The translations under genes were made by a program, and so were the position numbers. A stretch of DNA of 64,000 nucleotides from Peribacillus sp044761665 (GTDB lineage: Bacteria > Bacillota > Bacilli > Bacillales > DSM-1321), in the NCBI RefSeq assembly GCF_044761665.1, contig NZ_JBIWCW010000002.1:62001-126000 (forward strand), written 5' to 3'. The notes beneath the pieces were generated by a model, which saw only the letters and a list, made by a program, of their open reading frames with translations, did not search any database and was not told the DNA's origin. Below are positions 8,818 through 17,195 of the stretch, one piece after another. Each line of letters opens with the position of its first letter. Positions within the stretch are counted from its first letter, which is position 1.

Positions 8818-9501
8818 TCAGCCGTATCTTCGGCTTAGTTGATATTTCGAAAAAGCCGTTTTTCTAGTATTGATAATGGAAAGCAAATGTTTGATGACAT
8901 CAGGCAAAAATTCGTCATATTTCACTTCCAGAATCACGTAATCAGGCTCTAGTGCATCTACAACCATCAAATCAGGGTTAAGAAAATCGGTATCGCGATA
9001 ACTCGTTTTGACATGGCTATCAAATGTCACCCGAACGTTACCAGGTTCGTAGATGAAGACTTCTCTTTCATAATCCACGACGGTGGTCGGCTTAATTTGA
9101 AAAAGCGTCATTTGGATGTATAATTCCCGAATTAAATCCCTAGGGTCTTCAGCCATCCAAAAGATATCGCCAAAACGAATCCGTTCATATTCTTTGGCCG
9201 AAAGCCTACATTTCTGTTTATACGTTATATTATCCCTTTTACTCTTCTTTTCCAGATTAATGAAATCAGTATTATAGTCGTATAGCCTGGCTCTGAATTT
9301 ATCTCGATGATAAAAACCCTCCGTTTTTTGGCGCATGATCTTATTTTCAAAGTTATCGAAATAGGCACTCCGAATGACATATTTGCCATTCTCTCCATGA
9401 GGATCGAGCTTCATGAAGTTTTGTAGGTTGTTTCTTAAGAGATAGCAATCTGCTTTCGTGATAGCATGTTTGAGCTCACGCCTGCCTTTCAAATCATTCA
9501 T
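8818..9501 (-). CDS. VTC-domain (polyphosphate polymerase-like) protein
   Basis: 227 residues, a single CYTH/VTC tunnel-fold domain. The family is named for the eukaryotic vacuolar transporter chaperone that makes polyphosphate from ATP. Charged residues expected to line the tunnel are visible: RRELKHAI at the N terminus, RSAYFDN, RDKFRARLY, LEKKSKRD, VDYEREVF, RVTFDSHV and ILEVKYDEFLP. It has no transmembrane segment of its own, so the adjacent DUF4956 protein could be its membrane partner (inference). First gene of the three-gene set, with AAGGGGG seven bases before ATG. Activity in bacteria of this family is not established by the sequence. Confidence 0.85.
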   Translation of the reverse strand: MNDLKGRRELKHAITKADCYLLRNNLQNFMKLDPHGENGKYVIRSAYFDNFENKIMRQKTEGFYHRDKFRARLYDYNTDFINLEKKSKRDNITYKQKCRLSAKEYERIRFGDIFWMAEDPRDLIRELYIQMTLFQIKPTTVVDYEREVFIYEPGNVRVTFDSHVKTSYRDTDFLNPDLMVVDALEPDYVILEVKYDEFLPDVIKHLLSIINTRKTAFSKYQLSRRYG

Positions 9502-9859
9502 AGGAATCCCCCTTTTTTAAAAATTGTTTAACACGGTAAAGATTATAAGGAAAAGCTTAAGTAATCCTTAAGAAACGAATCCAAATTGCAAAATGAAGCG
9601 ATTCTCCCATAGTGGTCATGAAATCGATAAATTGATTTTTGCGGCATGCAACGGATTTTGGAAAACTTTACGAGACGAAAAGTTACCTGCAACGGGTGAG
9701 GCAAAATATACTGGTTTCTTCAGATATATAACCAAACCAATCAATGTTCATCAAAATTATTCTGAAATAATGCATTGTGTTATGCTTATTGGTGCAAGAT
9801 AACCAATAAATACTAAGATATTGGGGCTTGCCGTACATATAAAATGGTGTTAAGCTGTT
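9502..9859. other. Divergent intergenic region between VTC operon and rbs operon
   Basis: The promoters for the minus-strand VTC operon and the plus-strand rbs operon should both lie here. A 69-codon open frame at 9593-9802 lacks a ribosome site and family features and is not called. TTGGTG and TACTAA around 9790-9820 could be a weak rbs promoter. Nothing else is recognisable. Confidence 0.4.
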
Positions 9860-9875
9860 ATGGAAACGGTTACAG
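9860..9875 (+). promoter_or_regulatory. cre-like / LacI-type operator before rbsR
   Basis: ATGGAAACGGTTACAG matches the CcpA cre consensus WTGNAANCGNWNNCWW at all core positions. It lies 22 bases before the rbsR start. Because RbsR is a LacI-family paralogue of CcpA, the same box could be the RbsR operator. Which protein binds is not decided by sequence. Confidence 0.7.
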
Positions 9876-9897
9876 ATAACACATTGAGGTGAAAGGT

Positions 9898-10884
9898 ATG
9901 GCAACTATTCGGGATGTTGCGAAGGAGTCAGGCTTTTCCGTAGCAACGGTTTCTAGGGTGATAAATGACAGTGGATACGCACATGAAGATACAAAAAAAG
10001 CGGTCATGTCAGCCGTAGAAAAATTGAATTATAAACCGAATGAAGTGGCAAGATCTCTTTATAAACGTAAATCCAAACTGATCGGCCTTATTTTACCTGA
10101 CATCACGAACCCCTTTTTTCCAGAAATGGCCAGGGGAGTAGAAGATTATCTCCAACAATACGGATATCGGTTAATCTTTGGCAATAGCGATGAGAAGAGA
10201 GATAAGGAAATAGAGTATATAGATACATTTTTGCAAAATAATGTGGTAGGAATGATCGCTTCTACCAGTGAGGCGGCAAATGAAAATTTCAGCAACCTCC
10301 AAATTCCGGTCGTTTTACTTGACCGTACAGTGGGGAACCTAACAGCGGTCTATTCCGACCAAAGGGCAGGCGGTCAACTGGCAGCCCGTGTACTGATCGA
10401 TCGAGGGAGTAAGGACATCGTTTTAATTAGAGGACCTGTCGATATTAAACCAGTGTATGACCGGTATGTAGCAGCGTTGGAAGAATTGAAGCGGGCGAAG
10501 GTGAATATACATGTTATGGATTCGACGCTTACGATTCAAGGGGGCCAAATTTGTGCGAAAGAGTTATTAGAACGGTTCCCGAATACGGATGGGGTCATTG
10601 CTTGTAATGATATTGTTGCGGCAGCGGTCCTGCAGGAAATCTTGAAAAGGGAAAAACGGATCCCGGATGATATCCAATTGATCGGCTACGATGATATCGC
10701 GTTCACGGCTTTATTGCATCCACCATTATCGACCATTCGACAGCCAGCTTATGAGATGGGACAGCAGGCAGCGGAGTTATTGATTAAAAAGATCAATCAG
10801 GAAGAGATTGAAGAGACACATCTACAACTTCCAGTTTCTTTTGTTGAAAGATTAACTACAAGAAAGAAGGTAGAAACATCATGA
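9898..10884 (+). CDS. rbsR: Ribose operon repressor, LacI family
   Basis: 328 residues from ATG at 9898, which has GAGGTG about seven bases upstream. An in-frame GTG at 9889 overlaps that site. The N-terminal helix-turn-helix (ATIRDVAKESGFSVATVSRVIND) is followed by the hinge KPNEVARSL and a periplasmic-binding-protein-like ligand domain. The stop overlaps the rbsK start as ATGA. Heading an rbsKDACB operon, it is expected to repress it and release on ribose or ribose phosphate, as in B. subtilis. The LacI-type palindrome just upstream would give autoregulation. Confidence 0.93.
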   Translation: MATIRDVAKESGFSVATVSRVINDSGYAHEDTKKAVMSAVEKLNYKPNEVARSLYKRKSKLIGLILPDITNPFFPEMARGVEDYLQQYGYRLIFGNSDEKRDKEIEYIDTFLQNNVVGMIASTSEAANENFSNLQIPVVLLDRTVGNLTAVYSDQRAGGQLAARVLIDRGSKDIVLIRGPVDIKPVYDRYVAALEELKRAKVNIHVMDSTLTIQGGQICAKELLERFPNTDGVIACNDIVAAAVLQEILKREKRIPDDIQLIGYDDIAFTALLHPPLSTIRQPAYEMGQQAAELLIKKINQEEIEETHLQLPVSFVERLTTRKKVETS

Positions 10885-11765
10885 TTAAAATAGCAGTAGT
10901 GGGAAGTTCATCCATGGACTTAGTAGTAACATCAACGAAGCGCCCGATTGCTGGCGAAACGGTTCTGGGCGATTCCTTTGTAACAGTGCCAGGTGGAAAG
11001 GGAGCCAATCAAGCCGTTGCAGCAGCCCGCTTGGGTGCTGAAGTAACGATGATCGGTTGTGTAGGAGATGATTTCTATGGAGAAATTATCCTCGAAAATT
11101 TAAAAAATAACGGCGTTTATACCAATTTTGTGGAACCGGTTCCAGGTGAAGTTTCGGGAACGGCCCATATAACGCTTGCAGAAGGAGATAATAGTATCAT
11201 CGTCGTTAAAGGGGCAAATGATTCTATCACTCCAGAGTATGTTCAAAAGGCAGTCAAAGTCATAGAAGAAACGGATATCGTCCTGGTCCAACAGGAAATA
11301 CCGGAGGAAACAGTAGAATATCTTGCGGAACTATGTGAAAAGCTGGGGAAAAGGTTACTGTTGAACCCAGCGCCGGCGCGTAAAATTAGCGAGCATGTTA
11401 TTCAACGTTCCGCTTTCATTACACCGAATGAGCATGAATTCGAAATCCTTTTCAATGGAAGGGATCGGAGTGAAGTTTTGGCCGAATACCCTAATAAGTT
11501 GTTTATCACGGAAGGGAAAGACGGCGTACGCTATTTCGATGGGAAACAAGAGAGAGTCGTTCCAAGTTTCGTGGTCGAGGCAGTTGATACAACAGGGGCA
11601 GGGGATACATTTAATGCCGCATTTGCTGTGGCCGTTGCAGAAGGGAAAGGTTTCGAAGAGTGTTTGCTCTTTGCTAACCGTGCAGCATCTATTTCGGTGA
11701 CGAAGTTTGGCGCACAGGGCGGCATGCCGACAAGAGAAGAAGTCGAAGGGAGCTTTGAATCATGA
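10881..11765 (+). CDS. rbsK: Ribokinase
   Basis: PfkB-family kinase, 294 residues, that phosphorylates D-ribose to ribose 5-phosphate using ATP. Sugar-binding N-terminal motifs SSSMDLV and VPGGKGANQAVAAARLGA (first PfkB signature) are present, as is the C-terminal anion-hole/catalytic-base motif DTTGAGDTFNAAF. Four-base overlap with rbsR and with rbsD implies coupled translation. Confidence 0.96.
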   Translation: MIKIAVVGSSSMDLVVTSTKRPIAGETVLGDSFVTVPGGKGANQAVAAARLGAEVTMIGCVGDDFYGEIILENLKNNGVYTNFVEPVPGEVSGTAHITLAEGDNSIIVVKGANDSITPEYVQKAVKVIEETDIVLVQQEIPEETVEYLAELCEKLGKRLLLNPAPARKISEHVIQRSAFITPNEHEFEILFNGRDRSEVLAEYPNKLFITEGKDGVRYFDGKQERVVPSFVVEAVDTTGAGDTFNAAFAVAVAEGKGFEECLLFANRAASISVTKFGAQGGMPTREEVEGSFES

Positions 11766-12154
11766 AGCGTCATGGAATCATCAATAGTTCAATCGCCAAG
11801 GTACTAGTCGACCTTGGACATACAGATTATATCGTCATTGGAGATGCAGGCCTTCCAGTTCCTGCGGGAGTGCTCAAAATAGATGTAGCATTAACACCAG
11901 GAACACCTTCTTTTCAAGATGTCGTTCGTGCTGTTCACGACGATATGGTTATTGAAAAGGTGATTGCGGCTAATGAAATCATAGAAAAAAATCCAGAGCA
12001 GCATCTTTTCATGAAACAAGAATTCGGAGAATCGATTGATTATATTTCCCACGAGGAATTCAAAGTATTGACGCGTAAAGCAAAGGCAGTTATCCGTACC
12101 GGAGAAACGACGCCGTATTCCAATTGCATTTTGCAGTCTGGCGTATTCTTTTAA
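11762..12154 (+). CDS. rbsD: D-ribose pyranase
   Basis: 130 residues, full length. It interconverts beta-pyran and beta-furan ribose so that incoming sugar suits ribokinase. The N-terminal MKRHGIINSSIAKVL and HTDYIVIGDAGLPVP, with the catalytic His near residue 20 and Asp near 28, and the C-terminal GETTPYSNCIL are conserved RbsD features. Its start overlaps the rbsK stop as ATGA. Confidence 0.96.
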   Translation: MKRHGIINSSIAKVLVDLGHTDYIVIGDAGLPVPAGVLKIDVALTPGTPSFQDVVRAVHDDMVIEKVIAANEIIEKNPEQHLFMKQEFGESIDYISHEEFKVLTRKAKAVIRTGETTPYSNCILQSGVFF

Positions 12155-12172
12155 CGAAATGAGGTGAAAAGT

Positions 12173-13654
12173 ATGCAAATTGAAATGAGTAATATCTATA
12201 AGGCATTTGGACAGAACAAGGTTTTAGAGGGCGTTCATTTTTCTTTAGAGGCGGGGGAAGTCCACGCACTTATGGGAGAAAACGGAGCGGGAAAATCGAC
12301 TTTGATGAACATTTTGACTGGACTTCATAAACACGACCAGGGAACAATCACGATCAATGGTAAAGAGGTTTCCTTCAAGGACTCAAAGGAAGCGGAAAAA
12401 GCAGGATTGGCCTTTATCCGGCAAGAGTTGAATATCTGGCCGGAAATGACGGTATTAGAAAACCTATTCATCGGTAAGGAAATGGTCAATGCTTTCGGTG
12501 TCTTGAAGACTAAACAGATGAAAGCGAGAGCCACCGAGATTTTCAAAACGCTTAATATTTCGCTTCCTTTCGATAAGGAAGCCGGTCTTTGCTCAGTTGG
12601 TGAGCAGCAGATGATTGAAATTGCTAAAGCATTGATGACGGACGCTGAGGTCATCATCATGGATGAACCAACCGCCGCCCTGACCGATCGGGAAATCGAG
12701 AAGTTGTTTGAAGTGATGAAAGGCCTAATAAAAAAAGGGGTATCACTTGTTTATATTTCTCATCGAATGGAAGAAATCTTTGCCATTTGTGACCGGATCA
12801 CAGTCATGCGTGACGGTAAAACAGTGGATACGAAAAGAATCATAGATACAAATTTTGACGAAGTGGTCCAAAAAATGGTCGGTCGGGAGCTGGAAGACCG
12901 TTTTCCTGAACGTGAGGCAACTCCTGGTGAAGTAGTACTTGAAGTGAAAGCGCTCACGAAAAAGGGACTTTTTGAAAATGTTCATTTTGCTGTACGTCAA
13001 GGTGAAATTGTAGGTGTAGCCGGGTTAATGGGAGCTGGAAGAACAGAAATCATGCGGGGCATTTTCGGAGTTGATCAAATAGGTAGTGGTGAGATTGAAG
13101 TAGACGGTAAAAAGGTATCCATACGGAAACCAACGGATGCAGTTCGTCATGGTTTAGCCTTCATCACGGAAAATCGTAAAGAAGAAGGGTTGATTTTAGA
13201 CTTTTCCATACGCGAGAATATCGGTCTTCCTAATCTAAAGAGCTTTGCCCCTAAGGGAGTTGTAAAAACAGACGACGAGAAAAAATTTGCAGAGATGATG
13301 GTCAAGCGTCTTCACGTAAAGACATCCTCTACAGAATCCATCATTGGCAATCTGTCTGGAGGAAATCAACAAAAAGTGGTCATTGCCAAATGGATTGGAA
13401 CTTCTCCTAAAGTGTTGATCATGGATGAGCCGACAAGGGGAATCGATGTCGGAGCGAAACGTGAAATATATGAATTGATGAATGAATTAACAGAACGAGG
13501 CATCGCTATCATTATGGTTTCGTCAGAACTTCCTGAAATTGTGGGAATGAGTGATAGAGTTCTTGTTGTACACGAAGGTAAAATTGCCGGGGAATTGATG
13601 AAGAATGAAGCAACACAAGAAAAAATTATGGCATTGGCAACAGGAGGAAACTAG
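12173..13654 (+). CDS. rbsA: Ribose ABC transporter, tandem ATP-binding protein
   Basis: 493 residues from ATG at 12173, which follows GAGGTG. The in-frame GTG at 12164 is the ribosome site itself. Two ABC cassettes: the N-terminal one has Walker A GENGAGKST, signature SVGEQQ and Walker B VIIMDEPTAAL. The C-terminal one has a degenerate Walker A (GLMGAGRTE), signature LSGGNQQK and LIMDEPTRGIDVG. This asymmetry is normal for the sugar CUT2 class. It powers import with RbsC and RbsB. Confidence 0.96.
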   Translation: MQIEMSNIYKAFGQNKVLEGVHFSLEAGEVHALMGENGAGKSTLMNILTGLHKHDQGTITINGKEVSFKDSKEAEKAGLAFIRQELNIWPEMTVLENLFIGKEMVNAFGVLKTKQMKARATEIFKTLNISLPFDKEAGLCSVGEQQMIEIAKALMTDAEVIIMDEPTAALTDREIEKLFEVMKGLIKKGVSLVYISHRMEEIFAICDRITVMRDGKTVDTKRIIDTNFDEVVQKMVGRELEDRFPEREATPGEVVLEVKALTKKGLFENVHFAVRQGEIVGVAGLMGAGRTEIMRGIFGVDQIGSGEIEVDGKKVSIRKPTDAVRHGLAFITENRKEEGLILDFSIRENIGLPNLKSFAPKGVVKTDDEKKFAEMMVKRLHVKTSSTESIIGNLSGGNQQKVVIAKWIGTSPKVLIMDEPTRGIDVGAKREIYELMNELTERGIAIIMVSSELPEIVGMSDRVLVVHEGKIAGELMKNEATQEKIMALATGGN

Positions 13655-13655
13655 G

Positions 13656-14600
13656 ATGAAACTTGAGGCTGCAGGGAAAACTGGAATCTGGCAGAAATTT
13701 GGTCCATTACTTGCTTTGATTCTTTTATTTATCGTAATAACCTTTTTAAACCCATCATTCATGGAACCGAATAACATCTTGAATCTATTGCGTCAGACCT
13801 CCATTAATGCATTGATTGCGTTTGGGATGACCTTCATTATTTTGACTGGCGGAATTGATCTGTCGGTCGGCTCCATTCTAGCTCTATCCAGTGCACTTAT
13901 GGCTGGCATGATGGTTTCAGGATTGGACCCTATTTTAGCCATATTAGTAGGCGTTTTATTAGGTACCATAATGGGTGTAATTAATGGGATTCTTATCTCG
14001 AAAGGAAAAATGGCTCCTTTCATTGTCACATTGGCAACGATGACCATTTTCCGTGGATTAACGCTTGTGTATACAGATGGAAAGCCGATTACGGGTATTG
14101 GTGACTCTTACATGTTCCAACTGTTCGGAAGGGGATATTTCCTAGGAATTCCTGTTCCAGCGGTTGTGATGGTCATCGCTTTCATCATTCTCTGGTTCTT
14201 GCTTCATAAAACATCATTTGGACGTAAGACGTATGCAATCGGTGGAAATGAGAAGGCTTCCCTTATATCCGGAATTAAAGTGGACCGGGTCAAGGTAGCC
14301 ATTTATGGGCTTGCAGGTACAATGGCGGCGCTTGCGGGTGCTATTCTAACATCTCGTTTGAATTCAGCACAGCCGACTGCTGGTCAATCCTACGAAATGG
14401 ATGCAATTGCTGCCGTTGTATTAGGCGGGACAAGCCTTTCAGGAGGAAAGGGCCGGATGTTCGGTACGCTAGTCGGTGTCTTGATTATCGGTACATTGAA
14501 CAACGGAATGAACTTACTTGGTGTGTCCTCTTTCTACCAACAAGTCGTAAAGGGTGCAGTTATATTGGTTGCTGTTTTACTTGATCGTAAAAAATCATAA
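13656..14600 (+). CDS. rbsC: Ribose ABC transporter permease
   Basis: 314 residues from ATG at 13656, behind AGGAGG. The longer frame from 13605 overlaps rbsA and has no ribosome site. Eight to ten hydrophobic segments, beginning with ALILLFIVITFLNPSF. The CUT2 permease signature IILTGGIDLSVGSILALSSA and the cytoplasmic coupling-loop area YAIGGNEKAS are clear. It forms the membrane channel for ribose import. Confidence 0.95.
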   Translation: MKLEAAGKTGIWQKFGPLLALILLFIVITFLNPSFMEPNNILNLLRQTSINALIAFGMTFIILTGGIDLSVGSILALSSALMAGMMVSGLDPILAILVGVLLGTIMGVINGILISKGKMAPFIVTLATMTIFRGLTLVYTDGKPITGIGDSYMFQLFGRGYFLGIPVPAVVMVIAFIILWFLLHKTSFGRKTYAIGGNEKASLISGIKVDRVKVAIYGLAGTMAALAGAILTSRLNSAQPTAGQSYEMDAIAAVVLGGTSLSGGKGRMFGTLVGVLIIGTLNNGMNLLGVSSFYQQVVKGAVILVAVLLDRKKS

Positions 14601-14616
14601 GTAGAGGTGTATCAAA

Positions 14617-15537
14617 ATGAAAAAGGTTCTTTCGTTATTCATGGTTCTGTCTTTAGTGGTATTAGCAGCATGTTCAATGGAATCGGGATTTAACAATAAT
14701 AAAAAAGAAGTAAAAGAGTCCATGAAAGACGTGAAGGTTGGAGTCAGCATTTCAACGTTAAATAATCCTTTCTTCGTTGCATTAAAAGATGGGATTGAAA
14801 AAGAAGCAAAGGCAAAAGGCATGAAAGTGTCTGTAGTCGATGCACAAGACGATACAGCCAAGCAAATTAGCGGAATTGAAGATTTGATTCTTCAAAATGT
14901 CGATATACTACTAGTCAACCCTACGGATTCGGCTGCGATTTCATCGGCTGTCCAATCAGCTAATGAAGCGGGCATTCCCGTCATAACAATTGACCGTTCT
15001 TCCGAGGAAGGCGACATTGAAACATTCATTGCTTCAGATAATGTAGCCGGTGGAGAGACAGCGGCTGAATATCTTGTTAAACAACTTGGAGAAAAAGCAA
15101 AAGTTGTGGAATTAGAAGGAGTTTCAGGTGCATCTGCAACTCGGGAACGCGGGAAAGGTTTCCATAACATCGCAGATAAGCAATTAGATGTCCTGACAAG
15201 CCAAACGGCTGAATTCGACCGTACAAAAGGCCTGAACGTCATGGAAAATATCCTACAAGGGAAAAAAGACATCCAAGCGGTTTTCGCTCATAACGATGAA
15301 ATGGCATTAGGGGCTGTGGAGGCAATCAAGGCAGCCGGAAAAGACGTTATTGTCGTTGGTTTCGATGGAAACGAGGATGCTCTAAAAGCGGTAAAAAACG
15401 GTGATTTACAAGCAACAGTTGCCCAACAACCGGTCCTTATCGGTGAAGAAGCGGTTAATGCGGCTGAAAAAGTCCTTAAAGGCGAAAAAGTGGATAGTAC
15501 GATTTCTGTTCCATTGAAGCTAGTGACTAAGGAATAA
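14617..15537 (+). CDS. rbsB: Ribose-binding lipoprotein
   Basis: 306 residues. A lipoprotein signal peptide ends in the lipobox LAAC (Cys about residue 19), so the mature protein is tethered outside the membrane. The type I periplasmic-binding fold follows: VGVSISTLNNPFF, ILLVNPTDSAAI, and the ligand-contact motifs TIDRSSE and AHNDEMALGAVEA. Last gene of the rbs operon, with GAGGTG upstream. The two hairpins downstream probably end transcription. Confidence 0.96.
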   Translation: MKKVLSLFMVLSLVVLAACSMESGFNNNKKEVKESMKDVKVGVSISTLNNPFFVALKDGIEKEAKAKGMKVSVVDAQDDTAKQISGIEDLILQNVDILLVNPTDSAAISSAVQSANEAGIPVITIDRSSEEGDIETFIASDNVAGGETAAEYLVKQLGEKAKVVELEGVSGASATRERGKGFHNIADKQLDVLTSQTAEFDRTKGLNVMENILQGKKDIQAVFAHNDEMALGAVEAIKAAGKDVIVVGFDGNEDALKAVKNGDLQATVAQQPVLIGEEAVNAAEKVLKGEKVDSTISVPLKLVTKE

Positions 15538-15546
15538 AAGTGTATG

Positions 15547-15592
15547 CAAGAAAGGAGAGTGCCGGTATTTTTTCCGGCGCTATCCTTTCTTG
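15547..15592 (+). other. Long hairpin after rbsB
   Basis: CAAGAAAGGA at the left and TCCTTTCTTG at the right enclose further pairing through GCCGG/CCGGC, giving about 19 pairs with two mismatches. No T-run follows, so it may protect the mRNA 3' end or back up the next terminator. Confidence 0.6.
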
Positions 15593-15611
15593 TGAAATGT
15601 TACAATGAAGA

Positions 15612-15644
15612 GGAGGCGGTCCAACTGGATCGCCTCCTTCTTTT
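15612..15644 (+). terminator. rbs operon terminator
   Basis: GGAGGCGGTCC pairs with GGATCGCCTCC around AACT, then TTCTTTT. It lies just before the end of the convergent gdhA gene. Confidence 0.8.
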
Positions 15645-15653
15645 AAATACGTA

Positions 15654-17036
15654 TTAAAGTATCCCTTGAGTCATCATGGCGTCTGCAACTTTAAGGAACC
15701 CTGCGATATTGGCTCCGACCACTAAGTTGCCTGGCATACCATATGCTTCAGCCGCTTCCACACTATTTTTGTAAATGTTTTTCATGATGCCATGTAATTT
15801 TTCATCGACTTCTTCAAATGTCCAAGGCATTCTGGCACTGTTTTGCGCCATTTCTAGAGCTGAAACGGCCACTCCACCCGCATTGGCAGCCTTTGCCGGG
15901 CCAAAGAGAATCCCATGGTTAAGGAATACTTCAATCGCTTCAAGGGTAGAAGGCATGTTAGCACCTTCTCCGACTGCTTTTACATTGTTTTTGATTAGCA
16001 GTTTTGCTGCATCTTCATCAATTTCATTCTGTGTCGCACAAGGAAGGGCGATGTCGCACGGAACAGACCAAATGCCGTAGCTGCCTTCATTGTACTCAGC
16101 TTCAGGATGAACATCGACATACTCACATAGACGTTTCCGTTCTACTTCTTTTAGTCGTTTGATAGTATTTAGGTTCAGACCATTTCTATCGTATATGTAT
16201 CCATTGGAATCACTGCAAGCGACTACCCTGGCACCTAATTGTGTCGCTTTTTCAATCGCATAGATGGAAACATTACCGGATCCCGATACCACAACGGTAC
16301 TGCCACTGAATTGTAAACCTTTATCTTTTAGCATCTCTTCAACAAAGTAAACCGTGCCATAGCCGGTTGCCTCCGTACGGGCTAGACTTCCGCCATAACT
16401 GATGCCTTTACCAGTTAAAACACCGGCATGATAGCTTCCCTGCATTTTTTTATATTGACCGAACAAATATCCGATTTCTCTGGCACCCACACCAATGTCC
16501 CCAGCGGGTACATCGGTATCTGGTCCGATATGTAATCCGAGTTCTGACATGAAGCTTTGGCAGAAACGCATGATTTCAGCGTCTGATTTTCCTTTTGGAT
16601 CGAAATCGGCTCCGCCTTTACCCCCACCGATCGGTTGTCCCGTAAGAGAGTTCTTAAAGATTTGTTCGAATCCTAGAAACTTGATGATGCTAGCATTGAC
16701 CGTCGGATGGAAACGAAGGCCGCCTTTATAGGGCCCGATTGCGTTGTTGAATTGCACGCGAAAACCACGGTTCACATGTACATTGCCAAGGTCATCAACC
16801 CAAGGGACACGGAAGGTGATCATTCTTTCTGGCTCTACGATTCTTTCCAGTATTCCATTTTTCATATATTCGGGGTGCTTCGCAAATACGGGAACCAATG
16901 ATAGAAAGATTTCTTTTACAGCTTGTTGGAACTCACTTTCGTGAGGGTTGCGCTCCTTTACCTTTGCATATACTTCGCTTACGAATTCTCTGGCTACCTG
17001 CAGTTCATCTTGCTGGATTTCTTGGGTAGTTGTCAT
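15654..17036 (-). CDS. gdhA: NADP-type glutamate dehydrogenase
   Basis: 460 residues, typical of hexameric anabolic GDH (about 450), and longer than the catabolic RocG/GudB class (about 425). It aminates 2-oxoglutarate with ammonia. Substrate pocket: the PYKGGLRFHPTVN segment with the catalytic-region Lys, GGGKGGADFDPKGKS, and DTDVPAGDIGVG. The Rossmann domain carries VVVSGSGNVS, and Ser/Asp in ACSDSNG at the second strand end is compatible with NADPH use. ATG at 17036 follows AAGGGAG. It diverges from a GltC-like regulator, suggesting control by it. Confidence 0.93.
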   Translation of the reverse strand: MTTTQEIQQDELQVAREFVSEVYAKVKERNPHESEFQQAVKEIFLSLVPVFAKHPEYMKNGILERIVEPERMITFRVPWVDDLGNVHVNRGFRVQFNNAIGPYKGGLRFHPTVNASIIKFLGFEQIFKNSLTGQPIGGGKGGADFDPKGKSDAEIMRFCQSFMSELGLHIGPDTDVPAGDIGVGAREIGYLFGQYKKMQGSYHAGVLTGKGISYGGSLARTEATGYGTVYFVEEMLKDKGLQFSGSTVVVSGSGNVSIYAIEKATQLGARVVACSDSNGYIYDRNGLNLNTIKRLKEVERKRLCEYVDVHPEAEYNEGSYGIWSVPCDIALPCATQNEIDEDAAKLLIKNNVKAVGEGANMPSTLEAIEVFLNHGILFGPAKAANAGGVAVSALEMAQNSARMPWTFEEVDEKLHGIMKNIYKNSVEAAEAYGMPGNLVVGANIAGFLKVADAMMTQGIL

Positions 17037-17195
17037 TTCTTTAGCTCCCTTTTTTTGTTATTTAGTAAGGAATTATTAGTAGGATTATCGATGGGTTCTT
17101 ATGTGATAGTTTCATGATATAATTTATATTCCAGGAAAACAATCTGAATATTAGATAAATTTTATGCTGTTTTGATATGAAAGAAGGAACAAACA
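17037..17195. promoter_or_regulatory. Divergent gdhA / gltC-like control region
   Basis: 159 bases separate the two starts. TATAAT at 17119-17124 is a good -10 for the plus-strand regulator. On the other strand TTGTTT and TATCAT, 17 bases apart, overlap it and could drive gdhA. ATTTATATTC and GAATATTAGATAAAT form an imperfect inverted repeat downstream of it. LysR sites of T-N11-A type are plausible here but not certain. Confidence 0.45.

Noticed and set aside
9593..9802. 69-codon open frame upstream of rbsR
   Set aside because: No ribosome site, no family resemblance, and it sits in a divergent promoter region.
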